The position numbers were made by a program, and so were the translations under genes. A DNA stretch of 64,000 bases from Oribacterium parvum ACB1 (GTDB lineage: Bacteria; Bacillota; Clostridia; Lachnospirales; Lachnospiraceae). Each line of letters starts with the position of its first letter. Within the stretch, counting starts at the first letter, position 1. Under the pieces are notes generated by a model. The model was not told the origin of the DNA and ran no database searches. It was given only the letters and a program-made list of their open reading frames with translations. Below, one piece after another: positions 36,004-43,577 of this stretch. The stretch covers positions 689,201-753,200 of the forward strand of contig NZ_KE148312.1 of the NCBI RefSeq assembly GCF_000238055.2, written 5' to 3'.

Positions 36004-38391
36004 CTACACGATATCCTTCAAAATCTCCAACGGAAACGGCTCTCCCACCTTCTCTACGGAAAGGTCTCTTAGCGTAAAGTTTGACTTCCTAAGGGTCAGT
36101 GCCGGGTTATAGTAGGGATCTCCCTTTCTCAAAATCTCCGGCCAATGCTTTGCGAGGCAGACAATCTCTCCGTTGAAACGCTTTACCTTCTCCGGATTGT
36201 CCTCCAGCCCTCTGGACTTGGACTCGTAATGGGTGAAAAGGGCATAAGGAGTGTAAACCACCCGCTTCCCAAGGGCACGAATCTTCAAGCAAAAATCCAC
36301 ATCATTAAAAGCTACGGCAAGCTCTTCTCGGAAACCGCCCACCTGATCAAAGAGGGATTTCTTGGTCATTAAAACGGCGGCAGTGACAGCAGTATAGTTT
36401 TGAATGCAGGCTGCCCTATGCATGTAGCTGTTTTCCGTTTCGTGGGTACCGATAAAGGTGGCTCCTGCAATGCCGCCAAAGCCCATCACCACACCTGCGT
36501 GCTGAATCATCTTATCCGGATAGAGAAGCCTTGCACCGCAGATTCCGATTTCCTCCTGCTGCACAAACTGAAGCATTTCCTCCAGGGAATCCGCCTTTAA
36601 GCACTCAATGTCATTGTTCATAAAGAGCAGGTACTCTCCGTGGGAAAATCCCACTCCGAAGTTGTTGATCGCGGAGTAGTTGAACTCTCTTTCCCAGCGC
36701 ACCACCCTTACCGCCTTGGTATGAAACTCTCCGTACCTTGCCGGGAATTCCTCCTGAATCTTTTCATAGTAGGAAAATGTCTTTTCCTCCACGGAATTGT
36801 TCTCCACCACAATCACTTCCAGATAGGGATAGCTTCCGGCAAAGAGAGAGCGAATGGCCAGATCCAAATCCTCGCTATGGTCTTTACTCGGGATAATCAC
36901 GGAAATAAGAGGAAGCTCCCCATCCTTTTTCTCCAAGGCATAGTGGCAATGATAATAGCCGTAGGTAATGCCTCTCTCCACCTTTTCAATGGGAAGTCCC
37001 AAGCGCTTTGCATGGTCGAAAACCGCCCGCTCTCCGGCAGTAAAGGCATAGAGCTTTGCCTCCGGATTCTGGGCAGTGGAGAGCTGATGAGAGCGCCAAT
37101 GATAGAGTACCTTCCTGATATGAACAATAGTAGAAGAAGTAAAGAGCGCCTCTTCCTGTTCCTTTCGTTCTTCCTCACTGAAACCTACAACCCTTTCCCT
37201 TCTTTCCGCCTCTTCACAAAGTCGCAAAATCAGGTCATAGTCCTGCGCACCGTCATATTCCTTCTGCTCGTAAATCTTCTCTCCCTCTTCTCCCTCTTTC
37301 GCTACCGCCTCCAGCAAAGAACGCTTCGCAATCAGAAGATGGCAGAAATAATTTACACTACGAAGAAGCTCCGGGCTGTAATCCGGCTTAAAGTGGGGCT
37401 CAAAGTAATAGGCGGAAGCAAAGTCAATCTTATCCTCATCACTATAGAGAAGCTCCGCCTTGGGATGCTCCTTGATGGTTTTCGCAATGGTATATAAGGC
37501 ATCTTCCGTCAGCTCATCATCATGGTCGGAGAAAATGATGAAATCTCCCTTGGCCATGGCAATGGCGGCATTGGTATTTCCGGAAATCCCCAGGTTCTTA
37601 GGAAGGGCGGTAAAACGCACTCTGCTGTCCTTCTCCTGATATTCCTTTAAGACCGCAATGGGGGACTTTTCTCCATTTTCCAAAGAATCCTCGGAAAGCT
37701 CGGAAGCATCCGCAAGGCAAATTTCAAAATGCGGGTAGGTCTGGGATAAAATGCTGTCTAAGAGTCTTCGTAAAAAAGCCTCCTTGGGACGGTACACCGG
37801 AATCACAATGGAAAAAAGCAGGGGATTCTCCCAAACTTCCGCCCTTTGCCGAGAAAGCTCTTCCACTCCGATCTTCTCTTTTTTGTACCACTCGTTATAG
37901 TCGTAGTCCTCTTCAATACTCTTTAGCTTTCGCACACTCTTATGCCAAAGAGCGGAAAGACCGCCCTTTTTCAGGGTGTCCTTTACCGCTTCCACGGTTT
38001 CCCATTGGAAGAGGGCCAGAAATTTCTCCATCTTCTTGTGGGAATGAGAGTTAAAGGACTCGATTTTTTTATCATCAAAACTAAAACGACGAAGCTGCTG
38101 ATCCACCTCCAGCAAAAGCTCCACCCTTTCGCCCTTTCCCAGTTCGTAAGGGGTGTCCAAAGAAAAGCCCAACTTCCTCTTGATTTTCTTCCCGTTTTCC
38201 TCCTCGTACTTTGGAAAATAGGCTTCATTTACGGTTTCCCGCTCTACTTCCTCATAGGAAAATTCTCTCTTTTCCCCTGCCTTTCCTTGAACGGATATCT
38301 CTACGGGAGTCTCCGGATCTCTTCCAAAAGCCCAGCCTTGTATATGTAATTTCCCTTCCCTGACTAGGGCGATATCAATCTTTGCTCTCAT
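36004..38391 (-). CDS. Large glycosyltransferase with two family-2 domains
   Basis: A 795-residue cytoplasmic protein. After a 170-residue beta-rich N-terminal part, the first GT-A domain begins FSIVIPVYRPKEAFLRRLLDS and carries the nucleotide-sugar DHDDELTEDALY motif. The second begins LISVIIPSKDHSEDLD, with FMNNDIECL (DXD-like) and an acceptor-side ED-like FNDVDFCLKIR. Such tandem enzymes build rhamnose-containing or similar wall glycans. It is the last gene of the operon beginning at 45761, and its ATG follows the previous stop by six bases with GAGGTG inside that gene's end. The sugar is unknown. Confidence 0.85.
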   Translation of the reverse strand: MRAKIDIALVREGKLHIQGWAFGRDPETPVEISVQGKAGEKREFSYEEVERETVNEAYFPKYEEENGKKIKRKLGFSLDTPYELGKGERVELLLEVDQQLRRFSFDDKKIESFNSHSHKKMEKFLALFQWETVEAVKDTLKKGGLSALWHKSVRKLKSIEEDYDYNEWYKKEKIGVEELSRQRAEVWENPLLFSIVIPVYRPKEAFLRRLLDSILSQTYPHFEICLADASELSEDSLENGEKSPIAVLKEYQEKDSRVRFTALPKNLGISGNTNAAIAMAKGDFIIFSDHDDELTEDALYTIAKTIKEHPKAELLYSDEDKIDFASAYYFEPHFKPDYSPELLRSVNYFCHLLIAKRSLLEAVAKEGEEGEKIYEQKEYDGAQDYDLILRLCEEAERRERVVGFSEEERKEQEEALFTSSTIVHIRKVLYHWRSHQLSTAQNPEAKLYAFTAGERAVFDHAKRLGLPIEKVERGITYGYYHCHYALEKKDGELPLISVIIPSKDHSEDLDLAIRSLFAGSYPYLEVIVVENNSVEEKTFSYYEKIQEEFPARYGEFHTKAVRVVRWEREFNYSAINNFGVGFSHGEYLLFMNNDIECLKADSLEEMLQFVQQEEIGICGARLLYPDKMIQHAGVVMGFGGIAGATFIGTHETENSYMHRAACIQNYTAVTAAVLMTKKSLFDQVGGFREELAVAFNDVDFCLKIRALGKRVVYTPYALFTHYESKSRGLEDNPEKVKRFNGEIVCLAKHWPEILRKGDPYYNPALTLRKSNFTLRDLSVEKVGEPFPLEILKDIV

Positions 38392-38397
38392 TTTCTC

Positions 38398-39483
38398 TTA
38401 CACCTCTTCCGAAGAACTTTCATTCTGCGCCGGCTGTTCTAAAGAACCGCTTTCACAGGCATCCTGCCCCGGCTGTTTTGAAGAACTGTCTTCGCTTATT
38501 GCCTGTTTCGAAGTACTGCTTTCGCCGGTAGCCTGCTTCGCCTGCTCCGAAAAATTCAGTCTCTCTTCCTCCACCACGAGCGGTCTCTTCATGACTCTTT
38601 GGTTAATGGATAAAATATATTCTCCCAAAAGTCCGATAAAAAAGATTTGCACAGAGCCGAGGAAAAGCATTCCAATCAGCATAGGAGCCATACCTGCGGG
38701 AAAGCGGTCCCACCAGATCAGCTTCATCATGAGATAAATGAGCCCGACCAGCATGCTGATTCCTGCAAAGATCCCGCCAAAAAATACCGCCAAACGAAGT
38801 CCCACCTTGGTATAGCTGGTAAAGCTCAGCATGGCCGCATCATAAAGGGTATAGAAGTTGTTGTGTGTCACGCCCGCCCGGCGCTTCGGCTGCGTATAGG
38901 GGATATCCTTTCTTCTGTAACCAAGCTCCGCCACAATACCGCGCAGGAAGGGGGTGGGATCGTCCAGAGATTGCATTACCGAAATAAATCCTTTGTCGTA
39001 CAAGCCAAAGCCTGTAAACTGACTGATTTGATCCACGGAAGACATTTTTCGGATAAGCTTATAGTAAATGCCCCGAAGCGCGTACATAAGCTTCGACTCG
39101 TTACTCTCTGTCTTAACCCCGATTACAATGCGGTAGCCCTCCTCCCAGGCATGAACGAAGCGGGGAATCATTTCCACCGGATCCTGGAAGTCCGCCGCCA
39201 TCAAAATGGTGGCATCTCCCGTACTTTGCAGCATGGCATAGTAGGGGGAATTAAATTGGCCGAAATTCTTAGCATTAAAAATCGCCTTAATCCCCTTATC
39301 TTCCTTGCAAAGTGCTCTTAAGTTCTCCCGCGTCTTATCCTGTGAGTCGTTGTCAATAAAGAGAAGCTCATAATGATAATTCTTAAGCTTCTCCTGAAAA
39401 CAAGTCCTAAGTGCATTCGCAAGGGGAATAACATTTTCCTCCTCGTTATAACAGGGGATAACGATACTGATGGTTTTCTTCAA
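38398..39483 (-). CDS. Family-2 glycosyltransferase with two C-terminal membrane helices
   Basis: A 361-residue membrane-attached transferase like polyprenyl-phosphate sugar synthases (DPM1/GtrB/ArnC). It begins ISIVIPCYNEEENV, has DNDSQDKT, AADFQDP (metal-binding) and QFTGFGLYDK, and two membrane helices near residues 230-300 with IFFIGLLGEYI. These enzymes charge a lipid-phosphate carrier with a sugar for use outside the membrane. The last 50 residues are an imperfect Ser/Gln/Glu repeat (TSKQAISEDSSSKQ..), low complexity. The start is TTG at 39483, seven bases after GAGG. Confidence 0.85.
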   Translation of the reverse strand: MKKTISIVIPCYNEEENVIPLANALRTCFQEKLKNYHYELLFIDNDSQDKTRENLRALCKEDKGIKAIFNAKNFGQFNSPYYAMLQSTGDATILMAADFQDPVEMIPRFVHAWEEGYRIVIGVKTESNESKLMYALRGIYYKLIRKMSSVDQISQFTGFGLYDKGFISVMQSLDDPTPFLRGIVAELGYRRKDIPYTQPKRRAGVTHNNFYTLYDAAMLSFTSYTKVGLRLAVFFGGIFAGISMLVGLIYLMMKLIWWDRFPAGMAPMLIGMLFLGSVQIFFIGLLGEYILSINQRVMKRPLVVEEERLNFSEQAKQATGESSTSKQAISEDSSSKQPGQDACESGSLEQPAQNESSSEEV

Positions 39484-39493
39484 ATTCCAACCT

Positions 39494-39663
39494 CTTTTCT
39501 ATCCTTTTAAATCGGTAAACATTGAAAACTTTTACGGCCTTTCTATCCTTCTAAATCGGTATATATTAAAACTTTGACGGCTTTTATCTTTCTAAATCCG
39601 TATACATTAAAACTTTGACGGTTTTTATCTTTCTAAATCCGTATATACCAAGACTTTTACAGC
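39494..39663. repeat. Tandem copies of the alcohol-dehydrogenase gene's 3' end
   Basis: About four copies of a 41-45 bp unit. The first (39623-39663) is the true end of the dehydrogenase gene, reading AVKVLVYTDLER-stop on the minus strand. The next copies (39582-39622, 39540-39581, 39494-39539) read AVKVLMYTDLER-stop, AVKVLIYTDLEG-stop and a more degenerate form. Drift increases with distance from the gene. Confidence 0.85.
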
Positions 39664-40830
39664 CTCTCTGTTCTTCATATCATACAGTGCCGCTTCTATA
39701 TTTTCCATACCGCGGTAGCTTTTCGTAAAAAATGCACTCGGATGAAAATTCCGTTCCTTGACTATCTTCATGATTTTCTCAAGATGCGTTCTTCCGCCTT
39801 TGGAAAGGGAGAAGACAAAGCTCTTTCCCGCCATACCCTTTCCTAAGGAAAACTTCGGTAAATAAAGGGCGTCTACCGCCTTCTTTTCTCTCTCTTCTTC
39901 ATCAATAAGATAGCGGAGCGGTCTTCCGGAAAGCTCTTCCGTAACAATGTCCTCATCCGCCCCGAAATAGGCCACATTGCTGACCACGCCACTGCCGTAT
40001 TTTACCATATCGGAGGCTTCGCAAAGGGCATATTCGTCTCCTCCGCAAAGAAGCACCCGGTCCACGCCCTTGCCGTCTGTCCTGTTCCAAATCTCGTTCA
40101 CAATAGAAGAATTGGTGGAATTTGCCAGAGGATGCTTTCCTTTAGGGAGGGGCGTTCTAAGCTCTCTATAGTCCAAAACCTCCACCGGACAATCCTTTGT
40201 TCCCATACTAAGAGCCAGTCTTTTACTCTCTTCCCGACTTCCCACGGCAAAAATACGACTTGCTCCGAAGTACTGCGCCGCAAAGATTGCCGCAAGGCCG
40301 ATAGCCCCGATTCCCAGTACACAAACCGTATTTCCCCTCTCCACTCTTCCTTCTTCTGCAGCAGTAAAGCCGGTTTGCAAAACATCCGTGCATAAAAGTG
40401 CGTCTTCCAAGGAAAGTCCCTCCGGAATTTTTCCGCAGTTTTTATCCGCATGAGGTAAATAAAAGCATTCCTGAAAAGCCCCGTCTATGGACTTCCCAAG
40501 GGAATGGGCAGAAAAAGGATAGCCTGCATGAGACTCATTTTCCGTAACTTCTTCACTGTCCCAGTTCGGGGTAATGGCGGAAATCGCCACGATTTCTCCC
40601 ACGGAAAAATCCTTTACCGCACTGCCTTTCTCTATAATCTTCCCCACGCACTCATGCCCCAGAGTGAGATTTTCTCTCTTCGGAGATCCCTGCCAGATTG
40701 TATGCACATCGCTTGTGCAAGGCGCAAGAAGAAGGGGCATGATGAGCACACCGTGTTCCGAAAGTAGGCGCGGTTTCTCCTTCTCCATCCATTTCACTTT
40801 TCCTCTTCCCTCTAAGACAAATGCTCGCAC
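39625..40830 (-). CDS. Zinc-binding alcohol dehydrogenase-family oxidoreductase
   Basis: A 401-residue MDR-family oxidoreductase. Catalytic zinc ligands appear as APCTSDVHT and LGHECVG; the NAD(P)-binding motif is VLGIGAIGLAAIFAAQ. The cluster of four Cys for a structural zinc is not seen. The GTG at 40830 is preferred over an upstream ATG (40893) because AAAGGGAG lies just before it and the protein then begins VRAFVLEGRGKV, as in the family. It lies in a glycan operon beside a ThDP enzyme, an SDR protein and a C-methyltransferase, so the likely substrate is a keto-sugar or branched sugar; this is inference. Confidence 0.78.
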   Translation of the reverse strand: MRAFVLEGRGKVKWMEKEKPRLLSEHGVLIMPLLLAPCTSDVHTIWQGSPKRENLTLGHECVGKIIEKGSAVKDFSVGEIVAISAITPNWDSEEVTENESHAGYPFSAHSLGKSIDGAFQECFYLPHADKNCGKIPEGLSLEDALLCTDVLQTGFTAAEEGRVERGNTVCVLGIGAIGLAAIFAAQYFGASRIFAVGSREESKRLALSMGTKDCPVEVLDYRELRTPLPKGKHPLANSTNSSIVNEIWNRTDGKGVDRVLLCGGDEYALCEASDMVKYGSGVVSNVAYFGADEDIVTEELSGRPLRYLIDEEEREKKAVDALYLPKFSLGKGMAGKSFVFSLSKGGRTHLEKIMKIVKERNFHPSAFFTKSYRGMENIEAALYDMKNREAVKVLVYTDLER

Positions 40831-40986
40831 AGCGACTCCCTTTCCTTTTTCGTAAAATACTTTGCAGCTCACCGGATTATGATTGATTATCATTCTATAA
40901 AGGTCTTAGTCTCTATTCTACCCTCGTAGCAAACAACTTCGCACTTTGCCAGATTATTGCTTTCCTACAGGCGATTCCCTTCACCC

Positions 40987-42216
40987 CTAAAGCTCCGTTA
41001 TCCTTTCGCCCCGAAGTGCCAAAATCCGCGGACAGGGCTGAAAGTCCCGTTTGATAATCCCGGCTATCTCGTCCGTATAGCCCGGTGCCACGATGAGAAT
41101 TTCTTCCACCGGCTCCTCCTGAAAATGCTCAGGCGGCACAATCAATACATGGGAAGCCGGACTGTACAGCCCCTGCTTAAAGGGTGCAGAGTCAATGATA
41201 TAGGAAACTACATCCTTTAGTGCCGTTGTGGAAAGCAGCGTAAGCCCCTGATGGCTCGCACCCCATATAGCCATCTTTTCTCCCTCTTCCTTTAGCTTTG
41301 CAATATGAGCTTCTACATCCTCTTGAATCTCCTTTTCATTTTCAAGAAGAGGAGAAATGTCGATTTTCTGCCCGCTATAGCGGAAAATGCTTAAGTTCTC
41401 CTTCGCTTCCTTTTGCAAAACAAACTCAATGGTATCCCGATTGATTACGCGACTCTCAATAAGAGAAAAACCGGCTTCCTGAGAGAGGTATTGCAGGCTC
41501 TCTTCCGTAAAATTACTGATATGGTCACGGAGCAGCTCGTAGTAGCTCTTATTATCCAAAATATAATGAAAGCTCGGTACCGTGAGGAGGAAAATGCCGC
41601 CCGCCCGAAGATGCGTATACGCGTAGTCCAGCATCCCCTTCGGGTCCTTCTGGTGCTCAAGGAAATTGAACTGCACCATAGCATCGACTTCCTCTCCGAC
41701 TTCCTTTTCCTGTTTTCCGTCCGGAGAAAGAGCAATAAGCCCCTTTAAGGAAAAGTCTTCTTCCGGGAAGCCCTCATAGAGAGGAAGACCTGCCGCCCTC
41801 CCCTTTTCCACAAGACTCTTCTTATGCTCTATCCCGAAAATGTAGGGGGTCAAAGCTCCGCATTCCACACCTTCCCACATCTTAAGGAACTCTCCCTGTC
41901 CGCTTCCCAGCTCCAAAATCACGGGCTCCTTCTGTCCCTTATTTTGCAAATAGGAAAGAAGTTTTTTGTATTCTTCCTCTCGAAGACGGCGCATGGTTGT
42001 CGTTCCGCCTCCTGCACGAATCACATCCTTATAATAGGGAACCGGCTCGGTATCAAACTGCACAAGACCACAGTGCAGGCATTGGCAAAGCGGTAAGTCC
42101 ACCGGCTTTTCCCGCTCCAAATCCTCTTTTCTCGGAAAATCCTGCGCAGAGGCAGGCATATTATGAAAAACGGCAAGCTCGGAAAGCTTCTCTCCGCAGA
42201 CGATACAGTTTGCCAT
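40987..42216 (-). CDS. Sugar C-methyltransferase-like SAM enzyme with zinc motif
   Basis: A 409-residue protein with the three-part layout of NDP-sugar C-methyltransferases such as TylC3: an N-terminal zinc-binding part (CIVCG..CLHCG, with Cys pairs at residues 4, 7 and about 45, 48), a SAM-binding Rossmann core (ILELGSGQGEFLKM, then FNFLEH), and a C-terminal domain (KMAIWGASHQGLTLLS) found only in this group. The reaction would add methyl to a carbon of a keto-sugar. Position between SDR and dehydrogenase genes supports a sugar pathway. Exact substrate unknown. Confidence 0.8.
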   Translation of the reverse strand: MANCIVCGEKLSELAVFHNMPASAQDFPRKEDLEREKPVDLPLCQCLHCGLVQFDTEPVPYYKDVIRAGGGTTTMRRLREEEYKKLLSYLQNKGQKEPVILELGSGQGEFLKMWEGVECGALTPYIFGIEHKKSLVEKGRAAGLPLYEGFPEEDFSLKGLIALSPDGKQEKEVGEEVDAMVQFNFLEHQKDPKGMLDYAYTHLRAGGIFLLTVPSFHYILDNKSYYELLRDHISNFTEESLQYLSQEAGFSLIESRVINRDTIEFVLQKEAKENLSIFRYSGQKIDISPLLENEKEIQEDVEAHIAKLKEEGEKMAIWGASHQGLTLLSTTALKDVVSYIIDSAPFKQGLYSPASHVLIVPPEHFQEEPVEEILIVAPGYTDEIAGIIKRDFQPCPRILALRGERITEL

Positions 42217-42350
42217 CGATTTCCCCTTTCTTATTCTTTAAATATTTTGATATAGCTTGATTGATATAGCTTAATTTCTTTAAAAAAGTTTAACTTCTTC
42301 CTAAGGTTTACTTTGCCTATCTATCCTGTTGTTTTCCGGAAACAGTAGCT

Positions 42351-43577
42351 TTACGCTTTCAGGAATTCCTCTTTATAAATAAATTCATATAACTCTTCTA
42401 TTCCGGAAGAAAAGCTGACTCTCTCTTCAAATCCCAGCGCGGAAAGCTCTTTCGTATGCGCCGTAAAGTCATAATCGCCCTCCACATTGGGCGGACGAAG
42501 GCCAAAGCGCAAGAGACTTTCTCCGCTCTTCCTAATCCCCCTTTTCTTAAGGAAAGAGAAGCCGATTTGCTCGATTTCTTTGATATAGTCGGAAAGGAGA
42601 CGGCTTTCTCTACTACAGATGTCTATCGTAAAGCTACCGCATTCTTTATTCTGTCCGAACAACCCTGACTCAAGCAGCTTCTCCTTATACTCGATTTCCA
42701 AATCTGCATTCTCTCTTTCCGGGTTTTCGCCCTCCGATTTACTACTTCTCTGACTTCTGCTTTCTCCCTTCCTCGTCGGAACGTCCAAGTCCGTAAGAAA
42801 GGCCATTGCTCGCCCGAAGTCTTCCTCTGCCATAAAATTCCAAATCTTATTTCCGCTTCCGAGCTCCGTCTCCATGCCTCTTAAGGTATTTCTCACAAGC
42901 GTCTTTACAAGACTTCTTTCATGATCTCCTTTTCCGTAGATAGAATAAATTCGAAGGTCGATAAATTCCATCTTCCCGTGGTTTTTCAGTCCGTATTCGG
43001 AAAAGGCGAGCTTCTTCTCTCCGTAGGGACTTGCCGGAAGAGGCTCTTCTCTTGTTCCTCTCCCCATTTCCGCCTGTGATCCCGCAAAGAAAAAGCGTTT
43101 TACACCATGTGCCTTAGCCCAGGAAAAAAAGGCCTTGCTCATGGCAAGATTTTTTTCCTGCGTCACAAGATCCGAACGCCCCAAGGAGCCGACACCGTCC
43201 CAGGCAAAATGCAGAACCGTGTCAAAGTGGAGCTTCGCCAAGGAAGGCAGACTAATGCTTTTATAAATAGCATGACTATCCGTAGTACTATTATTTTCTG
43301 TAGTAATGCCTCTTTCCGTAGTGATGCATCTTTCTGTATTGATGCCGGCTTCCGTAGTACTGTTGTTATATTCCGCTTCTCTCCCCTTTTCTTTCTCCCA
43401 AAGAAGAAAGCTTTCCATGTTAAGGGAGAGAAGTTGCATTCCCTTCTCTCCCTTAAGTCTTTCTTTATTCCGACTCTCCGGACGCAAAATCCCGTAGACT
43501 TCATGTCCCTTTTTTAAAAGCGCTTTTCCTGTACTTATTCCGAGGAAGCTTGTAATCCCGCTGATCAGTATCCGCAT
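42351..43577 (-). CDS. NAD-dependent epimerase/dehydratase (SDR) with an 18-bp coding repeat
   Basis: A 408-residue extended SDR. It starts MRILISGITSFLGISTGKAL (NAD-binding loop, GITSFLG form), has VLHFAWDG, a Ser in FFAGSQAEMG, and the catalytic YGEKK pair (Tyr, Lys). Two insertions enlarge it: residues 72-101, five copies of a 6-residue Thr/Glu-rich unit encoded by 18-bp repeats, and a Ser/Glu/Arg-rich piece near 265-290. The ATG follows the ThDP gene's stop directly (TAAATG). Likely acts on a nucleotide sugar; whether reductase, epimerase or dehydratase is open. Confidence 0.8.
   Translation of the reverse strand: MRILISGITSFLGISTGKALLKKGHEVYGILRPESRNKERLKGEKGMQLLSLNMESFLLWEKEKGREAEYNNSTTEAGINTERCITTERGITTENNSTTDSHAIYKSISLPSLAKLHFDTVLHFAWDGVGSLGRSDLVTQEKNLAMSKAFFSWAKAHGVKRFFFAGSQAEMGRGTREEPLPASPYGEKKLAFSEYGLKNHGKMEFIDLRIYSIYGKGDHERSLVKTLVRNTLRGMETELGSGNKIWNFMAEEDFGRAMAFLTDLDVPTRKGESRSQRSSKSEGENPERENADLEIEYKEKLLESGLFGQNKECGSFTIDICSRESRLLSDYIKEIEQIGFSFLKKRGIRKSGESLLRFGLRPPNVEGDYDFTAHTKELSALGFEERVSFSSGIEELYEFIYKEEFLKA
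43275..43364 (-). repeat. 18-bp coding tandem repeat in the SDR gene
   Basis: Five in-frame copies of an 18-bp unit encode NSTTEA, GINTER, CITTER, GITTEN, NSTTDS. Length changes of one unit keep the frame, so this is likely polymorphic. Confidence 0.8.
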
